Below are positions 35,646 through 49,300 of a stretch of 64,000 nt of DNA, one piece after another; positions within the stretch are counted from its first letter, which is position 1; each line of letters begins with the position of its first letter. Origin of the DNA: Notospermus geniculatus (Eukaryota > Nemertea > Pilidiophora > Heteronemertea > Lineidae); assembly GCA_002633025.1 (NCBI GenBank), contig NMRB01000209.1, forward strand, positions 356,951 through 420,950, written 5' to 3'. The notes under the pieces are model-generated. The model did not search any database, was not told where the DNA came from, and saw nothing but the letters and a program-made list of their open reading frames with translations. Position numbers and translations under genes: made by a program.

Positions 35646-36204
35646 TTACATGGCGTCATTTTTGTTGCTGAAGCCGAGAAGCCACTATTCACAAAGTTGG
35701 ATATCAAAGCCAACATTAGTGCAGAGAATTAGTGGTTTAGGATCTCTGTGCTTGGAAATTGCAGTTTGAAACGGTAAATTTCTACAGGAGTCTCAGCTCG
35801 TTCGCTGGCGAGACTCAGCGTCACTTGCGTCATTGACGTCATGCGCAATAACAATACCAATGATGGCATCGGAACATGGCCATCTCGGGCGTTTGTGTAA
35901 ACTTTGCAAAAATATTCCTATTTTTCTGTGGTTCCATCCGTGAAAAGTAGAGTTCACCGATATGAAATACTAGTACTATGCTATTTAGATGCTATGTTTA
36001 TTCAGGATCATGAACGTGTGTGCGATTCCGCCGGTGACACGTCAAGTGAAGAAAAAATCTATGCACTTCATGACAAGGTCGTGTAAAAAATCAGCCAAAC
36101 ATGTTAACTTCGGCGATAATTTTGTGTCATGTGCTATAAAGAGGTGTCCCCCTGACAGAGACGTCTGACGTCTGGGTCCACTGTACTTTGTTCTCATTCA
36201 GTAA

Positions 36205-36651
36205 GGCCATTCTTTTTTTATTTGTTGTTTAGCGGATTATTTTCCAGTAAACTCAAGACAGGGGACAGGAAAAAAAAAATAAAAGTCCAATCTTTCTGAT
36301 GGATTTATATTTTTTGTTTAAGCTAGCCTTTATCCAGTGAAACCAAGACAGGCGGAAATAAAAAAACTCAAATATCATGAGTGCTGTCGATGTTGCCGAT
36401 TGGCCCTGCCGACGAACGCAGCAAATGTTCGAAAATATCCCCACAAAAGCACTGGACGGGGACCTCACCAAATGTTTTTAATAGAGTGCTCACACCTCGC
36501 TGAAGAATGATTTTGAAAAAAACATTGAAAGGTTGAAAAACAGGACCGGCGGAAATAAAAAAGATGTTTTTTTCCAATTTTATTTTTTTTCCAAATTGCC
36601 AAAATCTAACTACGGCGGGTCCGCTAAACAACAAATAAAAAAAGAATGGCC
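36205..36651. mobile_element. GGCC MITE with TAA duplication, only in B
   Basis: GGCCATTCTTTTTTTATTTG at the left and its complement CAAATAAAAAAAGAATGGCC at the right, with TTGTTTAGCGG inverted as CCGCTAAACAA just inside. TAA on both sides. Copy A lacks it. Confidence 0.88.
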
Positions 36652-38700
36652 TAATCACAAGAGCTTCACAATCAAACTCTGTATAAAAAAACAGTCTATA
36701 TATATTTCTATATTTATCCATGTTGCTTTCGTGTACATTTTCTTATTGTGGTCAGTGGCTCATAGCACATTTTGAAGGCTGAGATTGTTAATTTCATTTT
36801 GTATGTCTAAACTTTTGCTTCAATTCGTTTGTTGTGCAGTTTCTGTGTCGTCCTAAAATGCTACTGTTGTACGCAGTCGCTATTCATCTCTTTGGCTGAG
36901 TTTCAGAAAACAGAATGCGGGAACATTGTTCACAAAGCTCTCAATAGAGGCTTTGCAATGATGTCATCCTGTCGGCCATTCTCTGGACGACACAGGGCGC
37001 AGAGGTGTGAGCCGACCATGACGTGACTTGCGTGAAGTGCGCCACACCATTGTTTGACATAACGTCATTGGGGCATGCACGGCTCATTTCGCTGGGCCTC
37101 TGCAGCATGTGTACATGTACTCCAGCATGCGGCTTGTGACGCCATATGCAAAGCCTCTATTGGACTTGGAGAGCCAAACTTGGTCTGGCTGGTTCTCTGT
37201 CCCCTCACTGTGCTTTACCCATTAGAATGGAAAAAGAGACCAGTCAACTTATGGATTTGCAAGGAGTCTTTGTGAATGTGTTCCCTCTACTGTAGTTCCA
37301 CTATTATATCTCCCATGTTGAGCATGGCCGCACATTGTATAACATCTAGATATACAAGATGCAAACTATATTTAATTCATTTTAGTCTTGATCGCAACAG
37401 AAACAATGTTATAATATCACACTTTTTGTATTGTAAGTAGCTTTAGATGAATCTCAAGTTCACACTACATGAATCTTTGCATTGTACGTTTAAGTACCCT
37501 TCGCTGATCAAATTGTCTTGTGATGAACACAGTGTTCTCCACACCAGTTAAAAAATTGGCGGCGCGCCCCTCTTAAAAATTCGTCCACCCTAATATTTAT
37601 GATTTAGATTGCTCAATTATGCATCTCAGATGCACAGAAAACGCATCTCAGAGCACCTAAAATCCAAATTTCGCTGGGGGAGGGCCCCAGACTCCCACCA
37701 GAAGGTGCCTTTGGCACCTCGCCCACCGCTGCCCCTCTTAGACCAAAACCCGTGGAGAACACTGGAACATGATGTGAGTGTTGTGCAATTCTCTTCAGAC
37801 AGTGCCAGCCTTGATCTGAACAAGTCGTACAGTGAATTGCAAATGTTGCCAGCACCTCACATGTGCATGTATGTGGTGTATTTATTTAGAGCAAAAATTC
37901 TGAGGAACTTTCGGATCTCCTGGGACAGATCTTTTCTTGGAGGCATATTCAGTTACATCTCCTGTTGCAATTTCACTTCCCATTGGTCAGAATATTTCTA
38001 CTGAACTTCATGTCTTCAACAATAACATAAAGGAATCAACATAAAGGTCCAACTTACAAATTTAGCATTTCATAAATGTGAGATTTGAATTCTGTCCTCC
38101 ATATGATAGGCAAGACCCTTCTACATGTTTACTGCAAATTTTGTTGAATTCAGAACCGCACGAATGATGAGAGCGCAGGGTCATCTGTATACATTTGAAT
38201 AGGCTAAGGTAGGCCTACATTTGCATGTGGAAGACTAATCGTGCTGGATATAGCTCTGTTATCCTCAGAAATGGAATTCAAGGCGTCAAGTTGACAGATT
38301 CATGTACTGGTACCCGACTACCATAAAAAAAGTTGAAGCCCATGCCTTTTACGTAAAGCGAAAATTCAGGCAGTGAGAGACATCTGGTGGCAACACATGA
38401 AGTGTATCCCTCAGTTACTTCATCGTTCGCAGTTAAACCTTTATGTTTGATTCCTTTATGATAATAATCAAGTTCTGTCCCATACAAGCATAAGATGTGT
38501 CAATACTCAATGTTTTCAATGCGCAAAAAAGAACAAGTGTCAGTTTTTGAAGCTTGAGAATCATGTCACTGTTTTAGTCATACCCGAGGTATTTATAAAT
38601 AAAAATATAGTATATATGTAAATTAAATGGCTTGTTAGTCTTTTATACTTGTAGCTTGTGTCCCCTTGATGACTTCGTAAAAAACTTTATGAACATGCTG

Positions 38701-38895
38701 ATGGTGAGTAGGCGAAACGGGTGTAGGCAAAATAATAAATAGGCGAAATGGTGAATAGGCAAAATGGGTGTAGGCGAAATGGTGAGTAGGCGAAATGGAG
38801 AATAGGCGAAATGGGGAATAGGTGAAGTGGGTGTAGGCGAAATGGTGAATAGGCAAAATGGGTGTAGGCAAAATGGGTGTAGGCGAAATGGGAAG
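38701..38895. repeat. Minisatellite of GTAGGCGAAATGG units, only in B
   Basis: About twelve units of roughly 15-16 bp built on TAGGCGAAATGGTGAA or TAGGCAAAATGGGTG. Its complement, CATTTCGCCTAC, makes the unrelated array at 60522-60755. Confidence 0.85.
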
Positions 38896-39550
38896 ACACC
38901 ACACCTTCAGCATGTTTCATAAAGTCGTGTGTGTACAAGCTGGCACATAGGAACTCATTTCTCACTGGCCATCTGTTATTTCACAAGAATCATCCATAAG
39001 CTGAGGAACGGGACATTGCATTCTCCATTAACCAGTCTGGAAGGGGACGGGTTTCCACACACACTTGTTCCAGATGGCTATCCATACGCCAAAGCATCCA
39101 CCATCTTGTGTCATCATGTGATCATGGCCATGATGGATTCCCTGTTAACTGTTCCTTTACTTGTAGACGCTCATTTTCTGATTTTGAATTTGAGTAGGAA
39201 ATGAAGTGTGGGAAATAGAAGTGAGCAACAGCGGTCTAATGTACAAGTGTAGGCCTACTGAGGCGGTCATTCTTTTGTCAGTCTCTTCGAGATCAAGTGC
39301 CATGACAGGACAATTCCCAGCAACGAAAATTAATTAGGGAGACATGATGGAAGTTATGCGACTCATTCTAAATTTAGAAAGCCTTTGTTGAGGTGAGCTC
39401 TTCCTTGTTCTGGATCTAGGTGCATGTACGTACATGTGTACAGGACGTGGGTTCCCGATATGAACCTTGGCTCCATCTGGATCCAAATAATCTGGTTGTG
39501 GGATCATTTCATTCTTATAAACTGGAAATAACCACTGCCACACCATACAC

Positions 39551-39800
39551 TTTAACCTGTTAACTGTGTACGGCAGTTTTTTTTAGTTCAATTTTTTCTA
39601 AAATTCGCCAAAAAAAGTATTTGACACACAAGGTTCAAGACGTGATAAACCGTTTATGCGTTTAAAACGTCTATGCACTGTGAAGTGCCATTTCCTTGCA
39701 AGACGTACTATTACGCCTTACGCAAGCGACAATCCTCGGGTGTTTTCGGGGATTCCCCGGATTTTGTCGTGACGTAGTATGACGCCCTACGCAGTTAACG
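39551..39800. mobile_element. AACCTGTTAACTG element, only in B
   Basis: Left end AACCTGTTAACTGTGTACG, right end CGCAGTTAACGGGTT. Copy A runs CACTTTAAGAAAAG without it. It contains several CGTCTTGCAAGG-type inverted words. Confidence 0.7.
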
Positions 39801-40130
39801 GGTTAAAGAAAAGATGATATACCGGGTAATAAAAGGAGTGGTCCTCCAGAAATTTTCGACCCCAAGCGGGGTCTTCTTCAGGCTGGCACTTTCAAGTCGA
39901 GCTACCAGAAGTGTAAAGAAAAGATGAGCAAATGAAAAACTGAGGAGTTGAATAATATAAATATTATGATCCTAAAATGGGATTTTATTCACAACCATTT
40001 GTAAAGAATGACTACAGGTAACTATAATACATGTGCTAGTAATTATTCCATTTCACCAAAACACCATTGTTCTATTATGAAATGCACTTCATTCAGTAAT
40101 AAAAAGTTGGTCTTGTTTATTTGTTCACTA

Positions 40131-40284
40131 ATGCCCGCTGTACACAATCAATTTTTTCATCCAATTTTTTGGAAATTCAGATTCTGGGCCTATTCGGGCT
40201 TCAACGTATAAACCCGCATGTAGGCCTTTATTGAGCATATTCAGAAAATTGGATGAAAAATTTGATCGTGTACAGCGGGCATAA
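40131..40284. mobile_element. GCCCGCTGTACAC hairpin, only in B
   Basis: TGCCCGCTGTACAC and GTGTACAGCGGGCA are perfect ends; ATCCAATTTTTTG and CAGAAAATTGGAT also pair inside. TAA flanks on both sides and an empty site (CACTAATAAAG) in A. Confidence 0.8.
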
Positions 40285-40625
40285 TAAAGTATGATTCACC
40301 CAACTTCAACATAGGCAAAGTGCCAGGCCTGTGGAACAGACAGCACAACTGAACACAATGATTATTAAACCACAAACCAGAGTACCGTATTTACCAGTTG
40401 ACTGAGCAAAACCTTGGATTTGCTATCAGGCTCATGGAAAGTAAACCAAGTTACCCTAAACATCATTAGATAACTCTGACATGGATTATTTACCACTGAC
40501 CTGTGCACCTTTCCAAGCTTGGCACTTTGCCCATGTTGAAGTTGGGGTGAATCTTTTGGTACATTGCATTTCAGTACTAGATCTTGGTTTTTTTAGATTC
40601 GAACATCAGTACAAATTGTCGTTCC

Positions 40626-42355
40626 TCAACTAATTTTTTTCCTGTATTTATCATAACTTGTTGAAGAGCTTGGGAAAATGTAATTAAGGGCATTCCTCTC
40701 TTCCACCGTGATGTCAGGGTGCCATAAATCAACAAGAAATACTGCTCTTGATGGGTCGAATCGACTTCCAGAATGTTCAGCTTTATGTAGGTATGAGTCG
40801 TCGAAGAAAATGCATCTTTTTTCCTCCCATCTCTCTTTGCTATCACCGACTGTGAGGGTGCATGCCAGAGGGCAGACTAATCCTGGAACAAGATGAGAGA
40901 GCAATTTAGTTTGGAAAACTGTACATAATCTGATGGCCCCATTACCAGTAATACATGTAGTTTCTTTTTTTCATACGCCAAAGTGCGTTTAACACATTGA
41001 CTGCCGGCTACGAGTATGATCGTAGTCGTAGTGCCCTGATGTATGGGAACACGCTAGAGGGCGTACAGCAACAACTCATAGTTGGCAATAGGAAATAACC
41101 TGAAATACATGTAGGCCTGGTAGGTAGTCATGGCAATGGCAGATAAAATGATATTTTAGCCATAGCAGTCAACGTGTTAACTCAACATGTATTGTAATTG
41201 GCATGTTAGGCCCTACCAGAATGACTGGTATTTTAGGAGATGATTTTGGATTGGATCGGGACTCCAGATCATAGTCGACACAATCTTCACATCAGTTCAC
41301 CACTGGAGGAAATGAAGTACATGTATCTTGCTATACTTTACTTCCAGATTTTAAGGGATTCCATGGCAGTTCTGAAGTACACATGAAGTAGGGGGCAAAT
41401 TAAGAACAGGGAGGGTAAAAGCGCCAAGTTTTCTGTTGTAATGCAACTTTTGACAGTGTGTGAACAGATTTAGCATTCTGGGCCCAAATCCATAACTTTG
41501 CTAGGCTGTTGCCTGAAGTGCCCAGTTTGTACAGGCCGATGTACACAACTAGCAACCAACTAAGCTAGCATAGCAAGGTTTTATGGATTTGGGCCGAGAT
41601 TACTGGTAATCATGTGAAAGTGGGATTGTCTGCCGCGAAATCTTACCAAGATGGCATCGGATCCTGATATTGCAAGGTCCATAATGAGGGCTGATGTGCG
41701 TGCCTGGTTCAATCACGGAGAAGCACACGTTGCCAAACAAACTATCTTCCATTACGTTTGGAATCTTCTTCAAAACTTTCATAGTCTTTGGAACCTGTTG
41801 ACAGTTATCCATCACGTACTCTCCTTGGTTGATCAATGAAAAAACAAACCAACTTCCATCAGGGGTATCATTCCTTTTCCATCCAGAACGTTTCCGGGAT
41901 ATATGTGAATATTCTTTAAGAATATCAGAAAAACCATCAGAAAGAATTTGATTCACTTTGGAGAAGTTGTTTCGCTCATTCCACACCGGGCCAGATCGAA
42001 TTCCTTTCAAGAAAAATACATTTGGTTGCTGACTTTTTTCCTGGGTTTCGCTCTTATCAATGTCTGCAATAGCATGTTGGATACGGGTAAGTTTAGAATG
42101 TTCATTACTTGCCAAGTTTTCGACATAATGTTCAAATTTTTTTCTTGCTTCTGCTTTAACACTTTGATACTTATTACACCTGACACACTCCGGAGATGTA
42201 CAGTGAGTAACTTCATCGTCCATGACAGCGCTCACATGTGCTGGTTTCTTATGGTTCTTGATGAGCAAATGGATGATACCAGCAATGAGTGCTGCCAAGG
42301 AAACGGCAATCATGAGATAATCCTCGGCATGAGGTATTGGTATTTTAGGCAACAT
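40626..42355 (-). CDS. ASPHD2-like: ASPHD-like aspartyl/asparaginyl beta-hydroxylase, copy B
   Basis: Exons 42355-41647 and 40882-40626, the same lengths (709 and 257 bases) and splice phase as copy A, giving 321 residues. The start ATG lies in GTCGCCATGT. The membrane anchor, PHYGPCNIRIRCHLGL, FDDSYLHKAEH and SRAVFLVDLWHP are all intact. Differences from A are conservative and few (for example I for M at residue 7, SY for SF). The intron differs greatly, with hairpin 41478-41596 and element 40993-41180 only here. The upstream noncoding exon joins at acceptor 42425/42426. Both copies could be functional, or they may be two alleles of one locus. Confidence 0.92.
40993..41180. mobile_element. 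TAACACATTGACTGC element, only in B
   Basis: Ends TAACACATTGACTGC and GCAGTCAACGTGTTA. Copy A reads TACATTTAACTCTAC through the site. It contains ACTACGAT/ATCGTAGT words and CTAGAGGGCG. Confidence 0.75.
41478..41596. mobile_element. GGGCCCAAATCC hairpin, only in B
   Basis: GGGCCCAAATCCATAAC pairs with TTATGGATTTGGGCC, inner GCTAG/CTAGC. It is a sister of 3800-3918 in the SHC gene. It sits in the ASPHD intron close to the donor. Confidence 0.8.
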
Positions 42356-43102
42356 GGCGACAGGACGAATCACTCAGGTGGCTTGAAGATCCAACAAATC
42401 ACTTCGTCATAGAGGATGGTGAACCTGGAAAAAATATATTAAAGAGGAAATTATTCTTGCTCCTGATATTATTCATTGACATTGTAAAGATTGTCAGTTT
42501 GAATAGCTGAGGCCAAACGGCTACAACACTCAATAGTAACACACACTTTCAGTTTCAACAGAATAGAGAAACACCCGAATTACGGACTTGTCAATTTCAT
42601 TGTGTTTTCCGCCCCTGCTTTTGTCCTGTCTCACCTTCGACCATGTGATCACTCAGAAAGTCTATTTGTTACATAATGTTTGTCCAAACTTTGTGGTAAA
42701 ATAGAAACCGGACGGCATGCTATTGGCCTTTTTGGTTGGGGATCTCCATTCATCTTCATGCATTGTGAATTGAATAGGCTGTCCTACATACATGTACACT
42801 ATGCTTAGGGTAGGCCTACAGCCCACACACATTGCCTGTATGTAGTGTATGTAGATCAGTACTAGTAGTCATGGTTAGTCATGGTTACCATGACTACTTT
42901 TTTCATGGTAGTGCATTGACCTTTCTTTTCTACTACCGGTAGGCTTAGCTACAGGGCCTACTTCAGCCAAGTGGGCCTTTCTACTGGTACATTTCTATCA
43001 TGTAAACGAGTGAACGTGTGTACTATTGATGTGCATAGGCGCTAATGAGCCACTCTGAATCGGATTGATGACATGGATGATGATAAATTCTGGAATTCTC
43101 AC

Positions 43103-43225
43103 CAGCCGTTTCTGAGTTATGTGACAGTAGTACCACGGCGGGTTATTATAAAAAGTGAATTTCCATCCAAATGTCATTCCCGTCTTTTCACCATCAGGTT
43201 GACGTGACAATGACTTCTAGCGCAT
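43103..43225 (-). other. Probable 5' noncoding exon of ASPHD with a uORF (B)
   Basis: Counterpart of 26179-26300, with the same donor CTG|GTGAGA and the same upstream peptide apart from one residue (Q to P). Confidence 0.4.
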
Positions 43226-43399
43226 CTAAATCAAATGAAATTAAATATGGCTATTTTTTGAGATATTCAATATGTTTGCATGACTTTCAAATGATACTTT
43301 ATACGAAACTAACCACACTTATTGATTCCACATTTTCTACACAACCCTAAACCCGGAAGTTAATGAACAACGAAAACACAGAAAAGATCCACAAAGATC
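43226..43399. promoter_or_regulatory. Candidate bidirectional promoter, copy B
   Basis: As in copy A. The ACCCGGAAGT site is at 43351-43360, 40 bp upstream of the Cys-rich gene ATG. Sequence around it is almost identical to A, unlike the introns. Confidence 0.4.
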
Positions 43400-46300
43400 A
43401 TGGCATCAGTTAGCCCAATAACTGTTATTTCCTGGTCAGAATTTCTCGCTGACCCGCCGCTTATGTATGGCTTATTCGATAATGTCCCCGGTTTAGTCTC
43501 ATACAACCCAGAAAAGGTGATGGTACTGGTGGACAATGAGTCACAAAGTGAAGACAGTCCCAGGTAGGTACATGTACTACATGTACCTGTAGTGTACTGT
43601 AGTGTAGAGTGTACAATGTACATAGGCCTACATGTACATGTACATAGGCCTACATGTGTATTGTACTGCTGTACATACACGCATTGGAACACACAATCAA
43701 GTACATTCAAGTAGTAAGCTGTAATGAAGTGCCAGGTCTGCTGCAGGCCAAGTCAACAACAAGAACATGAAGAAAATGATGATATGATAGGAGCCAAAAA
43801 TTTTCTTGCACAACAACACAACACAACAACGGAAAAATCCTAATCGCTAATAGACAGATTGCCAAAGTCGGCCATATTGGACCAAAAGGCAATAACAAAC
43901 ACTGAATGTACAGTGAATGTATACCATTGATGTACAGCATGTTTTAAAATGTGCAAAAACATAAAAGTTTGCCATGAAAATGTCTCAGATAACATAACCA
44001 TCAGTAATAATACATTATTATCCACTAAGCCATGGCTTACTTTTGGTAAAATAGTAATTCAGAAAAGAAAAAACAGACTTTTGTTGCTTAACCAACCTTG
44101 GATCCAGGTTTGTGAATCATCATGATTCCACACTGTCGGATAGGACCAACACACCTGGAGCTGAGGTTTGGCATAAACAAGGCATAATAAAAGTCTTTTA
44201 AAACTTTTTGTGGGAAATATCTGCAAACATTTCGGCCTGGGCATGGTTCCTAACACATGTAGCACTGCTGAGGAGGTGTTTATTTTGTAACTTTTCATGA
44301 AAGTTTGGTGTAATTGCAGGTTTTAAAACATGCTGTATATCANAGAACTGATTTGCGCATCACATCGCGCATTTGCGCATGGTCGTAATCAGTGGAAAAC
44401 GTGAAACCAAGATCAAGGTTTGTGTGAAAAAAATTTCTGATTGAAGTAAATTTTCTGGCCGAGTTGACATTGATTTTCCCAAATATTTGATGAAAGTTGG
44501 GAAGGGAAGAGAACATTGAAATCCCTATTGGGAGGTGAACGAAAACTCAATTGGGTTATTACCTCCCGACTGGGTGTTTTTTCGATTGGGAGGTCACCTC
44601 CCGATGCGGCAAAAGTTCCTGACTGGTGAGTGCTGTGATTTCCTTTTAATACTATATTAAATATATGAGGTAGTGTAATTGTCACAACAAGAGTTACTGA
44701 AAGTCCTTGCATTGAGTGCTGTTTTAATAATGGATTTTAGAATCTGCTGCATTTTGTTAACTTCTTTATTATTACAGGAACCTCTAATTTTCCTGCTTAA
44801 AATTTTGAAATGCAAAAATACTGGAAAATTTTGTCTAGCTAATGCCAGGGCTTAAGATAAGAGGAGTATTTGCTTAAAATACTCCTTGAAATCTCAAAAT
44901 ACTCCTTCATTCCAGAACTGAAAGGGTAAAATACTCCTCTAGATTCATCAGTTTGCAATACTTTACTTATGGAATACTCCTTTGAAGAGTGAAAATACTC
45001 TTTCAAATTCTGATAGAAGAGTATAAATACTCGTTGCCCTAAAAATTATCTAAAGCCCTGTAATGCACTTCCCTACCAATAATTACTCTATGTACAATAT
45101 AATTTTCAGGAACATTTGCTACTTTGATCAACACACTCCATCCGATTATTCGGTCACAATTAGAACCACAGTTTCAGACAGCCATGGCAGCTTGCAGTCA
45201 AGGGCAAAAGTTTTGTCTTGAGGTAAAGACAGTATTAGTATTGAGTAAAGATGGGTCCTTGAGAATGTGTTGGTATTCAATAGGAGCTGTCAGTGAGTTG
45301 ACCAATAGGTGTCACTACGGCCAAATTCAATGCATGTGGCGGACCCATTCATTCTTGATCGAGCACCAATCACATGGATTTTCCTTTGTATTGGTCCGCT
45401 AGAATTTTGCTGCCGTCTTTTGGCAATACACGTGACCAAGAATATATAAGTACCAAGAATATACAACTCCAAATATGCGCCAAAAAGTGAGTTTACTAAT
45501 TTGCCTCTGGTGATCTTGTAACTGAAGGAATCTCAATTTGTGAAGGATTTTTGTGTAGAGAAGATCTTTACCAACAAAATGACACCTCCCATAGTTATAT
45601 ACACTCAGAAATAACCGAGCTACAGAGCATTTTTGAATGGACCATATTTTCGACAAATTGATATTGTACTTGATCTCAGGGTCGGGCACTCTGACCTATA
45701 CAACAAATCCATGGTTTCACCAAAATCAAATTGCATGCCAGCAATATGCCTGGGCTGGGTTGCACGAAACTCACGACAGCGCTATCTTGGTGTTAGCGCT
45801 ATCTTGATGTTAAATGACGTAAAAGAACAATGGATTTTTACGTCATCTAACATGAAGATAGCGCTAACACCAAGATAGCGCTGTCGTGAGTTTCGTGCAA
45901 CCGGCCCCTGAAACTTTACATAAGAATATTGACGATATTCTAAGTAATACAATTCAGTCAATTCAGTTAAATCTAAACTGGTTATTTAATTAGAAGGCCT
46001 ATAATTACCGTACGCCCTCTATTATCAGAAAAAGTAATTTAATGCCCAACCTTTTGATTGATTACCGGTACTAAGTTGTACATTCTTGGTACTTATATAT
46101 TCTTGACGTGACTCACTGCTCCTATTGGCTTATCATCACAGGACAGCTTTTTATGGAGGTACATGCAGTGGTATTCATACCTTCGTAGTGTTCACTCCTC
46201 GACCATTGCCCACAAATTGGTATGCAGGGATGAGACAACGGGAGCAAACAATAAGAACTTGTAACCTATGGCAGGGAAGTGACAAACTGTCCCGCATGGA

Positions 46301-49300
46301 CCAAATAATGCATTTGAATAAAATACCTGGGGCCTGTTTCATAAAGTGACTTTAAGCTAATGGTGCCTTCAACCAAATGGAAAATGCATTGCGTTAATGG
46401 CACCATTAGCTTAAAGTCACTTTATGAAGCAGGCACCTGGACACCTAAACTTAATGTGTTTTAAACTCCTTTGCAGATTGACTTGGCTGCATCTCTGAAG
46501 GAATGGTATGTGGACATGCTGGAAATTGATGACGTGTGTGCTCAAGTCAGGACAAAGACGAAGTTTTCTCGATTTTATATCACAAATTACAGCAAATATA
46601 AGCATTGTTTTGACTGCAATGCATACTGGTGTATCTTTTGTGCTCCTTGTTGGTTGCTTTCGGCGCCTATATATAAGGTGAGTACAGTAATGCCAGGGCT
46701 TTCATTAACTTTTTCCCTACCTGGGTCATGACTTCCACTAATTTTTTTATGGAAGTCAACTTGGGAAGATGCTGGGCTCTTTAGACTTCCAGCAGTTCTT
46801 TTTGGGGATCATGACATTTTACTGGGGTCAAATCTTCCCTTTGTATGCTGCTACTGGTACCGCTTGCGAGCCAGGAGTGTGTAGTTGCGACGGGAATCCC
46901 CAGTTCTATTTGCAGCTGCGCTAGCAAGGATTGGGTGTTGTGAAGAAAATTTGGCCGGCGTGCGACTTCCAATATCTTGATCCCTGCGTCAGCCAGGGTC
47001 CTACTGGCGTAAATGGAGACTGAGTATACAGATGGGACTTCCACACTTTCTCTATCAACGTATCATTGAATTTACCTGCATTTTTAAGGCTTCGGAGTTA
47101 TTTATATTGCATCGTTTCTGTAGTTTACATGCGTAATAGACGCCATATGCAGGCTTAATGAAAGCCCTGATAATGCAGAGCAGAACACTTTTAAAGTATT
47201 CTTGGAAGATTGTCGGTTAAATGTTCCATTTTTGCCCAAACCCGGCTGTACCTGGCTTTACCTGCACATAGTTCATACCATAGGGCACTAGGGCACAAAC
47301 TGTTATGTCGTCTAAACCAGTGTACCCAGGTTACGGAGTTAAGGTGGTTAGCGTTGACGGTTAGGGTCAGGACTAGGTTTAGGATTAGGGTAGGGGTCAG
47401 TGACAAGGGTTGAGGGTCAGGGTTAGGGGCTTGGGCTAGGAATTAGTGTGTAGGATCAGGACTGGACGACATTCACCCATTCAGCGTCACTAGGGCATAT
47501 GCTAAAGAAAGGCGAATGGGCCAAAGCCACTCTTTACAATTTACAATTTCTATGTATGTAAGCAACGAAATTAGTGTAAGAGACAAAGTTTATTAACGTG
47601 TTTCTTCGAATTTTCATTGCAGTTGCAGAGAAAAGCACAGTGTAAAGATGTTGCTCTGGATGTAGTTGCACCGATTGTAATGAGAACGCCACTAACAAGA
47701 GGGCATGTGGTTGAAATAATGCCTGGTAAGTTGGCCAACTGGAGTTTCAGTCCATTATATATGATGAGGATCTGTTACATGGAAGGTTTACTGTATTAGT
47801 ATTTCTACAGTCGAACCTCGTTTCAACGTACCCCGTTTACAATGTTTTCACCCCTATAACGTTCACATTTCAATGTCCCGATTTCGCATAATTATTATTT
47901 TCCATTAGCCGATTTTGTTTACAACGAACATTTTTATAACGTAAACTTCATTATAACAACCAGATTTCCCAAAAAATAGTGAAAATACCTTCGTTACAAC
48001 GAACAGCGGGAAGTTAACTGCCGCGGCGGCTTTGCTTATGAACAATGTACAGCACGGGATTCCCCTCTGCTTCGCAATGCCTCAATACATTGTAGTACTC
48101 CCTGTAGATAGCTGGTGTAACTCCCGTAGATGCGGCATGGTCCTGAGCACATGGTCAGAAAACATGTCTGGTAAACAGAAGCAAACCTTGCTGTCGGTGA
48201 AGGCCGAATTTGTCTCTCACTTTCGAAAGGGAGTGTCTACATCGTAGTTGGCGGCCATTTTATTGGAAATGGTTACAATGAACTACCGTTATAACGTAAA
48301 GATTCGTTGTGTCCCTGGAGGTACGTTTAACGAGGTTCGACTGTATTAGGTACTGGTAAAGCCCCTTTCTTCTCCTGCTTTATTGTTGTGTTGCAACTTA
48401 TTTCAAGAAATCAGTGTTGATGTGAATCTGTCTGTATTTTTCAGAGAGTCAGCGCAATCTCCTAGAGGAGCAAACAAATCAATTGTTTCAGACACAAGAA
48501 ATCGAAGAAAACGTTGTTGTTGCTGTTAATCTTCCTGTCCAGGCCAGACAACCCTGGGGGTCATCCATACAAGAAACCGCAGTCCGCCCTGCTGTTCCTC
48601 AGGCTGAATGGACCCTTCCCGAAATAAGAGGGGAAAATACCCAACCTGCCATTCCGCATCAGGCTGTTGCTCCTCCGTCGTATGATGAAGCTGTTGGTAA
48701 GTTAGTGATCATCATAAGCCCCATTTAGACAAGGGCAATTTATCGGTCCGGATCGTCTAAAGGGGTCGAGCGAACTCGGCCCGGTTGTGGCCCAGGCCCC
48801 CTTCCTGGAGGTGGACTCGGTCCGAACCGAGTACGGCACGGTTGAGGAAAGTGATCGTCTAAACGCTCCACCATGTGCAACTGGGCCGAGCCCACTTACC
48901 TGAGACGCCGTGCGCATGCGTGTCGTCTTTCGCGGGAGATTCATGCATGTAAACAATACAACTTGAGGGGTTATTTTGCATGGTATTTCAATGTAGCCAC
49001 TCCAGATGGGGTAGTAATACAATTACACGCCGAGAAGACAGGGTTTTGATGTGGTCACCAACACAAACATTCTCGAAACTTAAAAGATATTCTTCTGTCA
49101 AAAAGAGCAACGTCATTGATTCTGAATGACGCATTGCACATAACGTCACGAACGATGCACGACATCAATGACATTCTCAACGTCGCAGGGCATGCGCTTT
49201 TGTGTTAAAACTGAGTTGTTCCCCAGTGCCTCTTTTGGGCATGCCGGTCGGGTTCCCCATTGTGAGTCCTGTGGTAAACTCCGAATCCTGTTGTATGAGA

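Larger units (their letters stand above)
35646..40625. other. Intergenic DNA of copy B, repeats only
   Basis: Counterpart of about 18480-23832 in A, without the foldback element. It holds the GGCC MITE 36205-36651, the CCCCTCTTAAAAA repeat, a minisatellite at 38701-38895 and insertions at 39551-39800, 39829-39915 and 40131-40284. No exon is seen. Confidence 0.55.
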
